A program made the translations under genes and the position numbers. From Epiperipatus broadwayi (Eukaryota > Onychophora > Udeonychophora > Euonychophora > Peripatidae), in contig JAQFVV010012986.1 in NCBI GenBank assembly GCA_028023455.1, forward strand, positions 136,501-200,500: a stretch of 64,000 bases of DNA, in the 5' to 3' direction. Under the pieces are notes generated by a model. That model saw only the letters and a list, made by a program, of their open reading frames with translations, had not been told where the DNA came from and ran no database searches. This document shows, one piece after another, positions 22,801 to 34,619 of the stretch (position 1 is its first letter; each line of letters opens with the position of its first letter).

Positions 22801-24379
22801 ATAAGGGCAACTCTCATAAATACAATACATTTATTTCTGTCTTTAGCTTCATAGTGTAATTACATACATACATTTAGTATGGAATTATTGTAATCAGTAC
22901 ACCTTTCTTACATCAATAATTCTAGGGAATGGTCACTTTAGGTTCAAATATCAAGCTATATATCTTTTTCTAAAACTTTTATACTGGCTATATTTATTCG
23001 ATATCCTCACAACAACTGAAAACTAGCTTACATGCCATATGGTTGATCACATGTCTAATCATGGAATGAATACAGGCTCATGTTTATATTGAATTTTTTT
23101 TTGGGGGGGATTTTTAATTTGATAAAAACTAGAAAATAAAGAAATTATATTCATAAACAGAGATAACTTTACTTTTTTGATGTTTCTAGGAAACCAATTA
23201 ATAATTGACAATCCTGAGACTAAATATCTCTTAACCTATACAATAGATTTCAGTGGTATTTAATGAAATTAAAGTGGTTTTCTTTTACTTCAAACTTAAT
23301 CTTTTGCAGAGAGTTGTATATATTGAATTACATATTTTCATATATTTTTAATTTGTAAATAGAGTTTACTTTACTCTTTGATATTGCCTGGAAACTACTG
23401 ATCAATTGACAATCTTGAGGCTAAACAAGTTTTCTCTATTAATTTTTACTATTGCTTTTTTTTTACTTTGAATAAAGTACACACTATAAAAATCATTCAT
23501 ATGTCAAATTATCTAGAAATCAATTTACTAACCAGGCAAAAAATGAATTACTTCTAAGGATTCTTATAAAATGAAAATCTGAAAATTATTACTTCAGAAA
23601 TAATACTATAGAATCTCAGCATTATATATTTCATGTAGACATTTACAGGTTTGTTAAAATTAATAGAATATATGTAATACAAAAGATGTTATGTAAACAA
23701 AATATATAATCTAATGTTTATTTTAGTATACATATAAGTGTGGCATGTGTGTGTATGAATGTTTGTAATAAATAATAGAATTATACTTCATTCTCTCTAG
23801 AAATAAATTTTAAACAATTCTAGAACATTTATAATCATTACAATGGTGTAAAGAATGATTCAGATATTTATAATATATTTTTATAAAATGGGGATATTTT
23901 TATAAAATGGGTGTCTAGTTTGCAAACTAAGTTAGAGTCTGGAATATCCATTTCATAGAATTTCTTAGCAGGGATGCTTTCTTAATTTGATATATTTTAT
24001 CTGTAAGGATTGAAAAAAAAAATAATTTTCATACTTTTAAGATAAATGCATCATATAAATCTGCTGTGACCTTGTATAAAAGTGTTTTAGATGTATCATA
24101 TTAGATGACCTGGCAGTTCAATTTATGAATTATATATTCTATGACTGCATGAATTATTCTTTTATGGTATTTTAACTTTAGCAATTGGTAATTTGAAAAA
24201 TTTGTTTAAAGTTTAGTGTTGTAGATAGTACTACATTCATTTCTTTATTTGTAGCATTTATATAATATAAATATGTATTTATAATATTAGGAAGTCATTT
24301 ATTCTTCACACATGCATTATAAAATATACATGCACTCTTCTATCAATAAATGTTTTAAAATCATAGGTGTTATATCTAT

Positions 24380-24492
24380 GCTTAGTGCTTATTCTTTAAG
24401 TAAACCAACAATTATTGCCTGTGTCTAAATTAGGTCTTGAACTTATTATGAATTTCATTTATGTTGGTTTATTTAAAGAATAAACTCTAAGC
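24380..24492. repeat. small inverted repeat, arms about 30 bp
   Basis: gcttagtgcttattcttta followed by agtaaaccaac is matched in reverse complement by gttggtttatttaaagaata and aactctaagc after about 55 bases. Possibly a MITE end pair or a simple foldback. Confidence 0.55.
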
Positions 24493-25385
24493 AGAGGTGG
24501 ACCACCCATGCTTTTAAAACATTTATTGATTTGGAAATGTCAATTTTCTAGTGCATGTGTAAAAAATAGTTGCCTTTCACAATATTATATATATAAATTA
24601 TTATATTATTATTAAATATACATTTATGTTCACTATATGAATGTTTTTAAATTTTGAGAATTATAATGCTAAGTCGTTTTAGAGAAAATTTCTCACAATC
24701 AAAATCAACAGATCAGGCTGCTAGAAAATTTTTTTAAAAAAAATCATATCCAGATCCAAAAAAAAGGCTTTAGATAGAAGTGAACAATATTATTTTGATT
24801 AATTTCATTTGTTTTCATTAGAGCTACATCATCGTGAGAATTGTGAAGTGAGAGTTTTGTAATAATTTCATTCATTGTTTATTTGTTACCAGAAATTTGA
24901 CCAATTGTATTGTAATCTATCTCTAATCATTTCATAGTCTACTAAATAAAATTATTGTTAACATATAGAAAAAATATTGTATTAAAGATGATTGTAACAT
25001 AGGAATGTGTTTAACTGCTTATTAGAATTTCCACAAACAGTCTTATGTTGTTTAAATTAAGCTTTTCTAATTTTGCTAATACTTAGTATTGCAAAAATTA
25101 GGGATGTAACCTGTATTTAAAAATGTGATGGCAGATATAGCATCATCTTTGATGAAAACTTTCTACCTGATTGACTCATATAGCTCTTGTGGCCATGAAA
25201 AGCTAGAGAAAGATAAATTACCAATTTCTCTGCCTATAGATCAAAATAATTCAAAAGACAACTTTTGATTATATTAGTGCAATGCAATCCTGTATTCATT
25301 ATATTTTGTTCCAAGATTTCTAGTAGATGATATGAACTATCAATTAATAGTTCTTGATTTATTTATTTACAATTCATATCTTCAA

Positions 25386-25610
25386 AACTTTTTACACCAG
25401 CTTTACAAGAAATATTTTGTGGATTAAAATGAGAAACTAAGAACTTAAATATAAATGGGAATTATTTAAGCATATAACTTTTGAAGATGATGTTTTTTTC
25501 AGAAGAATAAATAAAAGTTAACAGTGATGACTTACAAGAAATTAACAACCACAAACACTTTGATCAGATTATTCATAATATGGAAACATAATAGATTAAT
25601 GATAATGGAA
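25386..25610 (+). mobile_element. RTE LINE fragment (RT domain, internally deleted)
   Basis: Matches the RTE RT gene at 27340-27430 closely (caagaaatattttgtggatt, then aaactaag ... gattatttaag-type sequence through the F-A-D-D region). It then jumps to the part around 27630-27670 (ttggtcagattattaatac-like). The middle is missing or replaced. It lies about 350 bp upstream of the larger RTE copy, same family. Confidence 0.7.
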
Positions 25611-25959
25611 GTAGAATTTTAATATTAGTTAGTGTGAATAGAGTTTCTAAAAACAGAATGTGATAATGTGATATGAAAGATTCTCAATATTTTAATTACT
25701 AGAAACTCTGATGGTCTGTGATGATTATATATTATGTTTTTAGAAAATCTATTGATACCCTAGACATCTCAATTTTAACTTCCGTCACCATCTTGATATT
25801 ATATTTCTATCGAAAAAAAACACAGGACAAAACACAGGTCACATATTTCATGAAAATGATATATTTATTAAAAGTAAAATAAAAAAGCTCCATACATAAG
25901 GAGAAAAAAATCAAATAATGATTCAGGTCTGAAATTGTTAATAGTTAAGTAGTTAATAA

Positions 25960-27020
25960 ATATCTGATTCTTGAGTGTAATTAAGTATATGTATAAAGAA
26001 AAAGAAATTTTATTAGTCAATTGCTGCTTTTTTCTACCAGCTATCTTTGTTGCAGTTTTTAAAAGTGTATCAGTTATTTTCATATTAATTTCATTCAAAT
26101 CTGAATCATGTTCAAAATCTACTTATACTTGAAACCGATTTGTAAGTTCTAATTTAAATTCATTAGAATGTTTCTGAAGATTAGGAATATCAACTGTAAA
26201 TATAGTTTTTCTTAATAATTTTTGTCTCTCTAGTTTTACATTAACATGTATCTTACCCCTTACTAATCGATGATCACTTCCTGTGTTAAATTTATTAAGA
26301 ACATTACAATCTTGAAATATGTATTTCCTGTTAGTCAAAATATAATCCAATTCTGCTGTACCTTCATTTGGATGCTTCCGTGTCCATTTCCTTCTAACAT
26401 TTTTCTCAAAAAAAGAATTCATAATATAAAGTTTTTCTTTCTCTGCAAACTCCACAAGTCTATGTCCTCTCTCATTTCTATTACCATAACCAAAATTACC
26501 TACAACACTTTCATCTTTCATTTGTTTACCAATTTTAGCATTAAAATCTCCCATAACAATTTTAAAATGTTGTTTACTCTGATCAAAAGCCTTTTGTACA
26601 TCCATATAAAAATCTTCTACTACTTCATCACTGTGAGAACTTGTTGGGGCATAAACCTGAATTATCTGCATTTGATATCTGCTATTAAGTTGTATAACTA
26701 ATCTTGCCACTCTGTCTGATACACCATCAATCTCCACAATATTGTTCTTCCACTTTTTATTTATAATGAATCCTACTCCACTTGTATTTCCAATATTTGT
26801 GCCTTTATAATAGAGCATATGTCCACTTTTTAAATCAATTGTCTTTTCACCTTTTCTTCTAACTTCACAAAGTCCAATAATATCCCATTTAATATAAGAG
26901 AGTTCTTCTTCTAATTCTTGCAATCTTCCTTCACTTGAAAGTAATCTGCAGTTGTAAGTACCTAAATAAAAAGTCATCATCAAATGGCAGCCTGGGTCCG
27001 CCTCCAGGATATTCTTAGCA
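25960..27020 (-). pseudogene. RTE-clade LINE, apurinic-type endonuclease domain (inverted 5' part)
   Basis: An open frame of 301 codons (27028-26123) encodes an exonuclease/endonuclease/phosphatase domain that nicks target DNA for target-primed reverse transcription. Catalytic landmarks are N26 (TYNCR), E55 (LCEVRR), Y126 (VYAPTS), D161/N163 (MGDFNAK), D228 (LDYIL) and the DH pair at 252-253 (GSDHRLV). Similarity continues past the stop at 26123 into the linker (KITDTLLKTATKIAGRKK, to about 26020). The domain is on the minus strand while its RT partner is on the plus strand, starting at 27021, so the 5' half of one insertion is inverted. The family normally has one continuous protein of about 1000 residues. 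Confidence 0.92.
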
Positions 27021-28215
27021 CCAACCAAGAGAACAAGCTGGATTTAAAAGTGGTTTTAGTACAGTAGATCATATTCAAGTATTGAGAGAAGTTATAGAAA
27101 GAACAAATGAATATGAGTTGTCATTATGTTTTGGATTTGTAGATTATGAAAAGGCATTTGATTCTATAAACATTTCTTCAATGATTAAAGCATTGGATCA
27201 TCAAGGTATAGATCCAGGATATTGTCATATTTTAAAGAATATTTATAAAAATGCAACAGCAACAATTAGATTACATAATGATACTGGGAAAGTCAACATT
27301 GAGAAAGGTGTAAGACAAGGTGACTCCATATCTCCAAAACTTTTTACAGCAGTGCTGCAAGAAGTATTTTGTGGATTAAAATGGGAAACTAAAGGAGTGA
27401 AAGTAAATGGAGATTATTTAAGTCATTTAGATTTCGCAGATGATGTAGTTGTTTTTGCAAATAATGCTTCCGAGCTGCAGGAAATGTTGCAGGAGTTATC
27501 AGATGAAAGTAGGAAAGTAGGACTAAAGATAAATGTTAAAAAGACTAAAGTAATGTTTAATCGATTTGCTCAAAATATGAAAATAAAGATTGATTATGAT
27601 GAATTAGAAGAAGTTAAGAGTTACAAATACCTTGGTCAGATTATTAATACAGATGGAAACATAATAGAGGAAATTAATCATAGAATTAAACTTGGTTGGA
27701 GTGCTTTTGGTAGAAATAACTTGATATTAAAAGGAAATATGCCTATGTGTTTGAAAAGAAAGGTTTTTAACAAATGTGTTTTACCAGTTCTTATTTATGG
27801 ATCTGAGACTTGGACACTTAATAGAAGATCAATACAGAGACTTCAGACCACTCAAAGAAGTATGGAGAGATGTATGTTGGGAGTAACAAGAAGAGATCGA
27901 AAACGCAATGTATGGGTAAGAGAACAAACAGGTGTTACTGACCTCATTGAAAAAATTAAAAGATTGAAGTGGAGTTGGGCTGGACATATTGCTAGAAGAG
28001 ATGATAATAGATGGACAATTGAAATTTTAAACTGGATTCCAAGAGATTGTAAAAGACCCAGAAGGAGACCACATGTAAGATGGATGGATGAAATAAGAAA
28101 ATGTGTAGGGGTGATGTGGAGAAGAGAAGCTAAAGATCGGAGAAGATGGATTAAACTTGGAGAGACCTTCATCTTGCAGTGGATTGATAATGGTTGATAA
28201 TGATGATGATAAAGA
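27021..28215 (+). pseudogene. RTE-clade LINE, reverse transcriptase domain and 3' end
   Basis: The frame is open from about 27025 (PREQAGFKSGFSTVDHI) to the stop at 28195-28197. Counting from the Met at 27082: palm motif A at D21 (FVDYEKAFDSI), motif B at 75-87 (GVRQGDSISPKLF), motif C FADD at 118-121, motif E at about 181-190 (YKYLGQIINT), and a C-terminal region with WAGHIARR typical of RTE. It makes cDNA from the element RNA at the nicked target. The catalytic residues are intact and the frame is unbroken for more than 370 codons, so this is the youngest-looking coding segment in the window. The 3' end is a short gat/gataa-type repeat at 28190-28212, as is usual for RTE. About 150 residues between endonuclease and RT are missing at the inversion point. 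Confidence 0.93.
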
Positions 28216-28219
28216 AAAA

Positions 28220-29760
28220 GTAGAGATATATGTAGTAAAACAGTAAAATATAGATATACATATTAAATATTGTATATTTGGGTACAGAAATGGAAATAAA
28301 ATATAAAATTAATTTAAATTATTTCTGAATTCATATAATATTAATTATAAAATGAAAATTTCAAGATGTTTAAAAAAAATTAGTAGAAGAATGAATAGGA
28401 AACATATATAAACATCATTTTAAAAATTAAAAAAAAAGTTATATAAATGAGTGAGAAGAGGGGAGAAAAATGTTATTTGATATAATAGTAATTATTTATA
28501 AGTGTAAAGTTCTATTGATATTATAGAAGATAAATAGCATGTTAAATTTGCAATGATATATTTAAACTTAAATTTAAAATTAAGATAAAATTATTGGTTG
28601 TAAATGATTATATTATTTTTTTTTTAAAAAATAGTTGTATTTCCTATATGTAGACATATACAATGATAATTAACAAATTGTGAATATTGTATTATAAATC
28701 AATAAACAAATACTGTCTATGTAAATATATAAATATAGATAGATTTTATAAATGTATAGTTGTATTATTTTTGTGTTTACACTTTTTTTGTATTGTTATT
28801 AAAAAACACTCAATTTTTAATTCCAAAATTTCAACTTTAAGGATATTAAGCTGTGATATATGCTGTATTAATATACATTATTTCCATTATATACTATCCC
28901 AAAAAAACAAAATGTAAATAAACAAAATAATTCCTTAAAATTCATAAATATAATACATTTTATAATACAGCTGTAACCATTTCTTCACTGCAAAGTGCAA
29001 TTATGTTTATTAATAATATTTCTTCATCTTATGATGAAAGTAAATACATTTTATTTTTTGCTTTATTATCTTTTCCAAATTTGATGTATAGCATTTCACA
29101 TAATATTGAAAAAACTCTGCTGAAAATGAAACCATTATTACATTTCAACAGGTAAAAAGTTATTGAAGGAAAAGGATATTATCCAGAATGTATTTAATCA
29201 CAATGAAACTCAGAATTTCACTATTTATTTTATTTTTTAATGAAATAAAGATTTGGTATAGTAAGTTTTTTTTATAATTTTTATTCTTTGAGAGAATATA
29301 ATTGAGTGAATATATAAACAGTAATCAAAATATGTAAATGTCCTCCCTCAATTTATTATTATTAATAACTACATTATTATTATTTGTTATTTTGTTTATA
29401 CAATAGTTTTAATTTATATATGCATACTTTATATATATAAAAAAGAATTTGTGTATTATATGTGTGTGTGTTGAAAAGTTTGTACACTTGCAATAAACAA
29501 TAAATATTCCATTGTCCTCATCAACAAAATGTGAGCTACTATATGTAATGTTAATGACAAACTCCTTTCTCCACTCCATACATTCTTGTCATTTCAGCTA
29601 TTATTACTATGTGATTATTCATATAGTATATGAACATGGATGGGCTGCTCACCAACATGAATTAGCCAGCATGGTGAGTTTATTGGCTTAAGATCAAGAA
29701 ACACCATGGTCTTTCTTCTCAGTTGCCTGATAGTCATAATGAATGTTTGTGTAAATGTTA
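28220..29760. other. AT-rich stretch, nothing recognised
   Basis: About 1.5 kb of low-complexity AT-rich sequence between RTE pieces. Short open frames (for example 28687-28917) are isoleucine-, tyrosine- and cysteine-rich, without domain features, and look like chance. Confidence 0.5.
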
Positions 29761-29779
29761 AATATTTTTCCAATAGACC

Positions 29780-29925
29780 ACATATGAGATTATGAGATGG
29801 GTGAAATAAGAAAGTGTGCAGGGGTGATGTGGAGAAGAGAAGCTAAATATCGGAGATTGTTTGAACTTGGAGAGACCTTCATCCTGCAGTGGATTGATAA
29901 TGGTTGATTATGATGATGATGATAT
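29780..29925 (+). mobile_element. RTE LINE 3'-end fragment
   Basis: Matches the last 140 bases of the RTE copy ending at 28215 (gtgatgtggagaagagaagc, then gagaccttcat ... ggattgataatgg), with a small deletion, and ends in a run of gat triplets. A 5'-truncated insertion of the same subfamily. Confidence 0.85.
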
Positions 29926-30367
29926 GTAATGTTCCATGTACAAAAGGAGACTTTGAACAAAATGTAGGAGATACTATAGCTCGATGTATAATCTATAATT
30001 GAATAAACAAATTAAAACTGAGAAATTGTCAAAATCATATTTTTATCACTTCTACAACTACATTTGGTTGAAATTTTTTAATATTAAATAAATGAAGCAA
30101 TATATTTTTGAAAAATAGGATAGTAAATAAAAATTTTAATTCCAAATGTAGTAAAATTAACAATATTAATAATAATAAGAATAGATAACTTGTAGAAGTT
30201 GTGGTAAAAGCCTGATTTTGATTTGTTTATTTAATCATAAGTAGCATATTTAATATTTTTCAAAATGATCTGCATTTAGAAGGTTAAAACGAGAATTTTG
30301 GAATTAAAAAAAAAACATAAAATTTTCAGTACATCTTAAAAGATACAAAAAAATGTAAACACAGTAA

Positions 30368-31165
30368 TAAGAATCTCGGCCTCAGGGTGGCCTTTGAGCA
30401 TTCCATCATCAGATTTTCAATTGGATGGATGGTTGGAGTGGGGAGTAGATTGAAGCCTGTCCATTATAGTATGAGGATTGGCTATCTTAATATATATCTT
30501 AGCACTTATAGCATATATGTGTAGAGATGATAATCTGGACCAACTGAAGATTGCTGGTTTAGCATGAAATACATATATTGGTGATTATCTATCTTTTCAA
30601 CATATACATGTTCAAGTGTATCAGTGTTATGAGATAGAGTGGAGAATGGTGGTTCATGTGAAGGTCTGTGCTCATGTACCCTATATGTTGCATATATGGA
30701 CGCAGGTATATGATAAGCCTATGTTTCAGTTATTACATAGTAGAGATGTCTGCCCATCCCTTGTATATGTATTAAATGGATTATGTTCTGTACATGAGGG
30801 ATCAGATTGTCCTTAGATCAACATGGGTGCAACAAGAATCTTGGCCTCAGGGTAACCTTTGAGCATTCCATCATCAGATTTTCAATTGGATGGGCGGTTG
30901 AAAAGTTGGAGTGTGGAGTAGATTGAAGCCTGTCCACTATAGTATGAGGATTGGCTATCTTAATATATATCTGAGCACTTATAGCATATATGTGTAGAGA
31001 TGGTAATCTGGACCAACTGATGATTGCTGGTTTAGCATGAAATACGTGTGTTGGTGACTATTTATCTTTTCAACATATATGTGTTCAAGTGTATCAGTGT
31101 TATGAGATAGAATGGAGAGTGGTGGGTCATGTGAAGGTCTGTGCTCATGTACCCTATATGTTGTA
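30368..31165 (+). repeat. family S tandem repeat, locus 2 (one full 465-bp unit plus a partial unit)
   Basis: Unit 1 runs from about 30368 to 30833 and unit 2 from 30834 to 31165; both begin aagaatct-ggcctcaggg and stay in register. Unit 2 stops where a TAC microsatellite begins, at the place where unit 1 reads ttgcatatatggacgcagg. Both units share a decayed tRNA-like segment (around 30628-30690 and 31100-31160). Small open frames on either strand differ between units and are not genes. Confidence 0.8.
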
Positions 31166-31270
<105 letters not shown>

Positions 31271-31371
31271 ATTTAAAATACCAGTGAAATAGATACAAAT
31301 CAATAGTTTTCAGCAAATGAGAGAAAAATGAATAAGAATTATTGTTAAATATATATTTGTGAATGTGTGTA

Positions 31372-31400
31372 CATATATATATATATACACACACACACAT
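31372..31400 (+). repeat. TA/CA compound microsatellite
   Basis: A run of about nine TA followed by about seven CA dinucleotides, 100 bp after the TAC array. Confidence 0.8.
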
Positions 31401-31559
31401 AAAAGAGAATTATTTTTAATGAAAATATAGTATACTTATAATAAATAATAAAAATTATATACAACAGCTATATAAATATATATTAATTATAATCATATAT
31501 AAATATGCATAAAGGATGGCTTATGTGTTGTGTAATTAGTGACTTAATGTCATCAATAT

Positions 31560-32420
31560 TTATAGATGAATTAGAAACAATTATAGTTAAAAAAAGAATA
31601 ATTAGTCAAGAAATAATACTTAATTATTGATAATAAAAGAGATATGAATAATATTTATAGTGGTTTTAATAATAAAATAAAAAATTTACAAAAATAGAAT
31701 TTGAAGATGATATTAAATATTTAAATATAGATATTCTCATAGATAAAGATAATAAAATTATATTACAACATTTCAATAAAGGAGACAAATTAATGGAAAG
31801 TATTTCTATAGATTCACAATAAGCATAGGTACAAAAGATGGTAATTATTAAAAAATTTAAATGTGGAAATGATAAATATAATACAGATAGAAATGTAGTT
31901 GATTTACAAAATAATCAGTTTATTAAATTATATAAAGACTATGAATATAATCCTAAATTATATAAAGACTATGAAGATAATCCTAAAACTATTAAAAATA
32001 TACCTTTCAATTCTAAGAAATCTATATTAAATAAAAACATTTCTATCAAAATGATGATAGTAACAATAGTTCAAATAAGAAATGGATCAAACTTTCAAAT
32101 TATCTCAAAATTTATAATACATTAATAAAAAAACAAAAATTATATTGATAAGTATATAAATATTGGATGGTCGAATAATAAAAATCGGAATAAATAGATA
32201 ATTATAAATTAAGACAATATAAAATACAAAAAAGGAGTTGTATATAAAATTAACTATGATCTTGCCATATGATTTACTATGGTCATTTATCTGATAAATC
32301 TGCTCTATACATTCATTATTTAACATATGGACAAAATAATTGTTGCAAAAAATATTAAATCTTTAAATTACATTTAAAATCCAAAAAGAAGACAAATATA
32401 TGAGACATATTACATTCAGC
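31560..32420 (+). pseudogene. Penelope-like element (PLE4), a second lineage, heavily decayed
   Basis: Pieced across frames, the order fits a PLE. There is an RT tail at 31640-31790 (DNKRDMNNIYSGFNNKI, then IEFEDDIKYLNIDILIDK and an IILQHFNKG block in the place of the usual Y-R-K-P-T region). A linker follows (KKWIKLSNYLKIYNTLIKK, about 32080-32135), then a nuclease-like start (GVVYKINYD at about 32236, then CHMIYYGHL after a frame slip). Composition and residues differ from PLE1-3, so it is a different lineage. No part is open for long; a 95-codon frame at 31838-32125 is a linker piece. Identification rests on motif order only. Confidence 0.45.
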
Positions 32421-32717
32421 ATAATTTCAATAATTGTATGAATATTTATTAAACTTCAATAAATTTAATTAATGACCAATCAAATAAAAATGAATGGAAA
32501 ATTATATAAGATAGCATATATGAAGTTGTATAATACATGTATTATTTATTCTGTATATTGTTATGTTATATAGTCAATTCTTTGAAATTTATATTGGATC
32601 TCATATATAAAGATTTTATTCTATTTAACTAATGTTTTATTTTATTTTACTTTTATTATAGAACACTAAATGGTGTTCTATCTGCAATAACTGGTTAATG
32701 TAATAGATGATTAACTT

Positions 32718-32750
32718 TTGAAAAGGGGCATGAAATCACATGCCAAAAAA
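32718..32750 (+). ncRNA. possible decayed hammerhead-ribozyme core downstream of PLE4
   Basis: A 6-bp stem (ggcatg at 32727-32732 with catgcc at 32739-32744, loop aaatca) is preceded by ttgaaaa, where a hammerhead has ctgatga, and followed by aaaa in place of gaaa. PLEs are known to carry hammerhead motifs in their terminal repeats. The PLE1 3' side (minus strand, about 2730-2690) has a related motif, catgaaatctca. All core positions needed for cleavage are damaged. Confidence 0.2.
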
Positions 32751-32799
32751 GGCTTTATAATTATTATTAACATATATTTATATTGCTGTTGTATATGAT

Positions 32800-34045
32800 T
32801 TTTATTATATATTATAATTTATATGAAAGAACAGCATAATAGATTTCATTAATTTTTGTATAAATAATAGAAAATGTTCATGTGTATATATTGTAACTTC
32901 CATGACAGAGTTTTCATGCATGACTTTTTAGCAAATGATATGCATTTTTTATTATGTATTCTAAGATGTATAAAGTCATATGTACACAATGGATTATAAA
33001 GAAATTTAAATAATAATAATTATAAAATTTTAAAATGTATTACAATTTTTAATTGTAAAATAAAATTAACTATTAATAATATCAAATTGCTATGGGAACC
33101 AATTGGAAATGAAAAAGAAAACTCTGTTAATCTGTTCTTAAACAAAAAAGGAGACAATCATTACTTTCTTTGTGTGTTACTTACAAGATGGAAGTCAACA
33201 AAAAATTTATGTTTATTTAAGTAGAGATAATGTAATTTCAGAGGTAAAAACTTCAGAGTGCTTTATCTTAAATTTCCAGTAGGATAGCTGATTATGAAAC
33301 TGTAAACAAAGGAATGCCTTAGAAATTAATTTTCATTCTGCCATTCTATTAATTACAAAAAATGTATTACACTTGAGATAAGCTATTTAATTGTCAAATG
33401 GAAATATTCTACTATGACTTTATTTATAAATCTACATAATTTCGACATCCTCAATTATAGAAAAAAAAATTTCAGGGGAATAAACTAGAATTGAAACAAA
33501 CCACAAGAAATTAAAAGATTAAAAAAAATGTTTGCAGATGTTTGAAATAATGATTCTGAGGGTCATACATCTATATTCAAAAGATAATGAAATGTGAGCT
33601 CATGGAAACATAAATAGGCAGTAGCAATTGAATAAATTTAATATAAACTTTTTTTTAAATGAAATATCACACATGCTCTCCATACAAATATTTAGATATA
33701 AAGATATAAATATGATTTGTTATTTTGTTCTCATTCTGTTTATTAAGATTGTTATTATTAATAATTTTCTTGATTGTTTATTTATTATCCGAGTTCTAAG
33801 TATTATTTTATTTAGTCATTTAATAATATTATTAATGTGGAAAGGATAATGGTCAGAAACGTGGCTGAATCAGCATAAAGATTTATTTTTTTGTGTGTCC
33901 AGCCTGGTCATTGTCTGTGAGTACTCCATCATGTATGCAATTACCCATTAAAGATATTCATAATTTCCCTAGACTAATTTAATTTGTGAATATTGTACAC
34001 TTATTATTATAAACATTAAAAGCATAAAGCTAAACTAATCAATAA
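32800..34045. other. AT-rich stretch, nothing recognised
   Basis: No domain, repeat boundary or splice-flanked frame was recognised. A 73-codon hydrophobic frame at 33628-33849 is I/L/F-rich as expected from AT-rich DNA and lacks context. Confidence 0.45.
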
Positions 34046-34051
34046 ATAATC

Positions 34052-34610
34052 AAAATTACCCCAAATTTAGAACTCAACCAGATTGGCCAAGAAAATAAAC
34101 TGTAAAACATTACCAATGGTTTTATTGCTACAAGCAGACTTCTCAAGTGTAAAGAACTGCAAAATAACATATTTATACTAAACATTATCCACAATTCCAC
34201 TTACCTCCCATACACCCTTAATATTAAAAGAACTGCTTCAGAAGCAAAAAATTTTAATAATAAAGACTCTTTAATTCTTTTTGTTTCATTTCTCTCAAAG
34301 ATACAGGTCACCCTATTAATTTTGATGAAACTAAGGTTGACTTCTTTGAGAGAAATGAAATAAAAAGAAGAATTAAAGAATCTTTATTATTAAAAATTTA
34401 TGATTGTAAAGCAATTATCTTATTTAAAAGTTTTTTTAATATTAAGGGTGTATGGGAGGTAGTGGAATTGTGGGTAATGTTTAGTATAAATATATTATTT
34501 TGTAGTTTTTTATACTTGAGAAGTCTGCTTATAGCAGTGAAACTATTGGTAGTGTGTTAGACTTTGTTTTCTTAGCTAGTCTGATTGAGTTCTGAATTTG
34601 GGATAATTTT
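34052..34610. repeat. 560-bp inverted repeat with arms of about 260 bp
   Basis: Left arm 34052-34312 and right arm 34334-34610 are reverse complements at roughly 85-90 per cent with a few indels; the loop is about 21 bases. Clear paired blocks include caagcagacttctcaagt with acttgagaagtctgctta, and acctcccatacacccttaat with its complement at about 34439-34458. No coding. It may be a foldback transposon or a tail-to-tail duplication. If transcribed with the host gene it would give a long hairpin RNA. Confidence 0.88.
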
Positions 34611-34619
34611 GCTTATTAT

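Larger units (their letters stand above)
21360..25385. other. AT-rich stretch with no recognised gene
   Basis: About 4 kb of very AT-rich sequence. I see no coding domain. The only structured items are a tRNA-like SINE remnant at 22729-22800, two loosely similar passages at about 23140-23240 and 23340-23430 (both with 'tttactttttt...gatgttt...gaaac' followed by 'attgacaatc-tgag'), which look like an old direct duplication, and an inverted repeat at 24380-24492. The segment may hold transposon remains too eroded to name. Confidence 0.5.

Noticed and set aside
23740-23760. Short gtgtgtatg and similar runs as a CRISPR or regulatory array
   Set aside because: Dinucleotide-like slippage only; no regular spacer structure exists anywhere in the window.
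26270-26701. 143-codon plus-strand frame
   Set aside because: Antisense of the RTE endonuclease coding sequence.
27852-28172. 106-codon minus-strand frame
   Set aside because: Antisense of the RTE reverse transcriptase.
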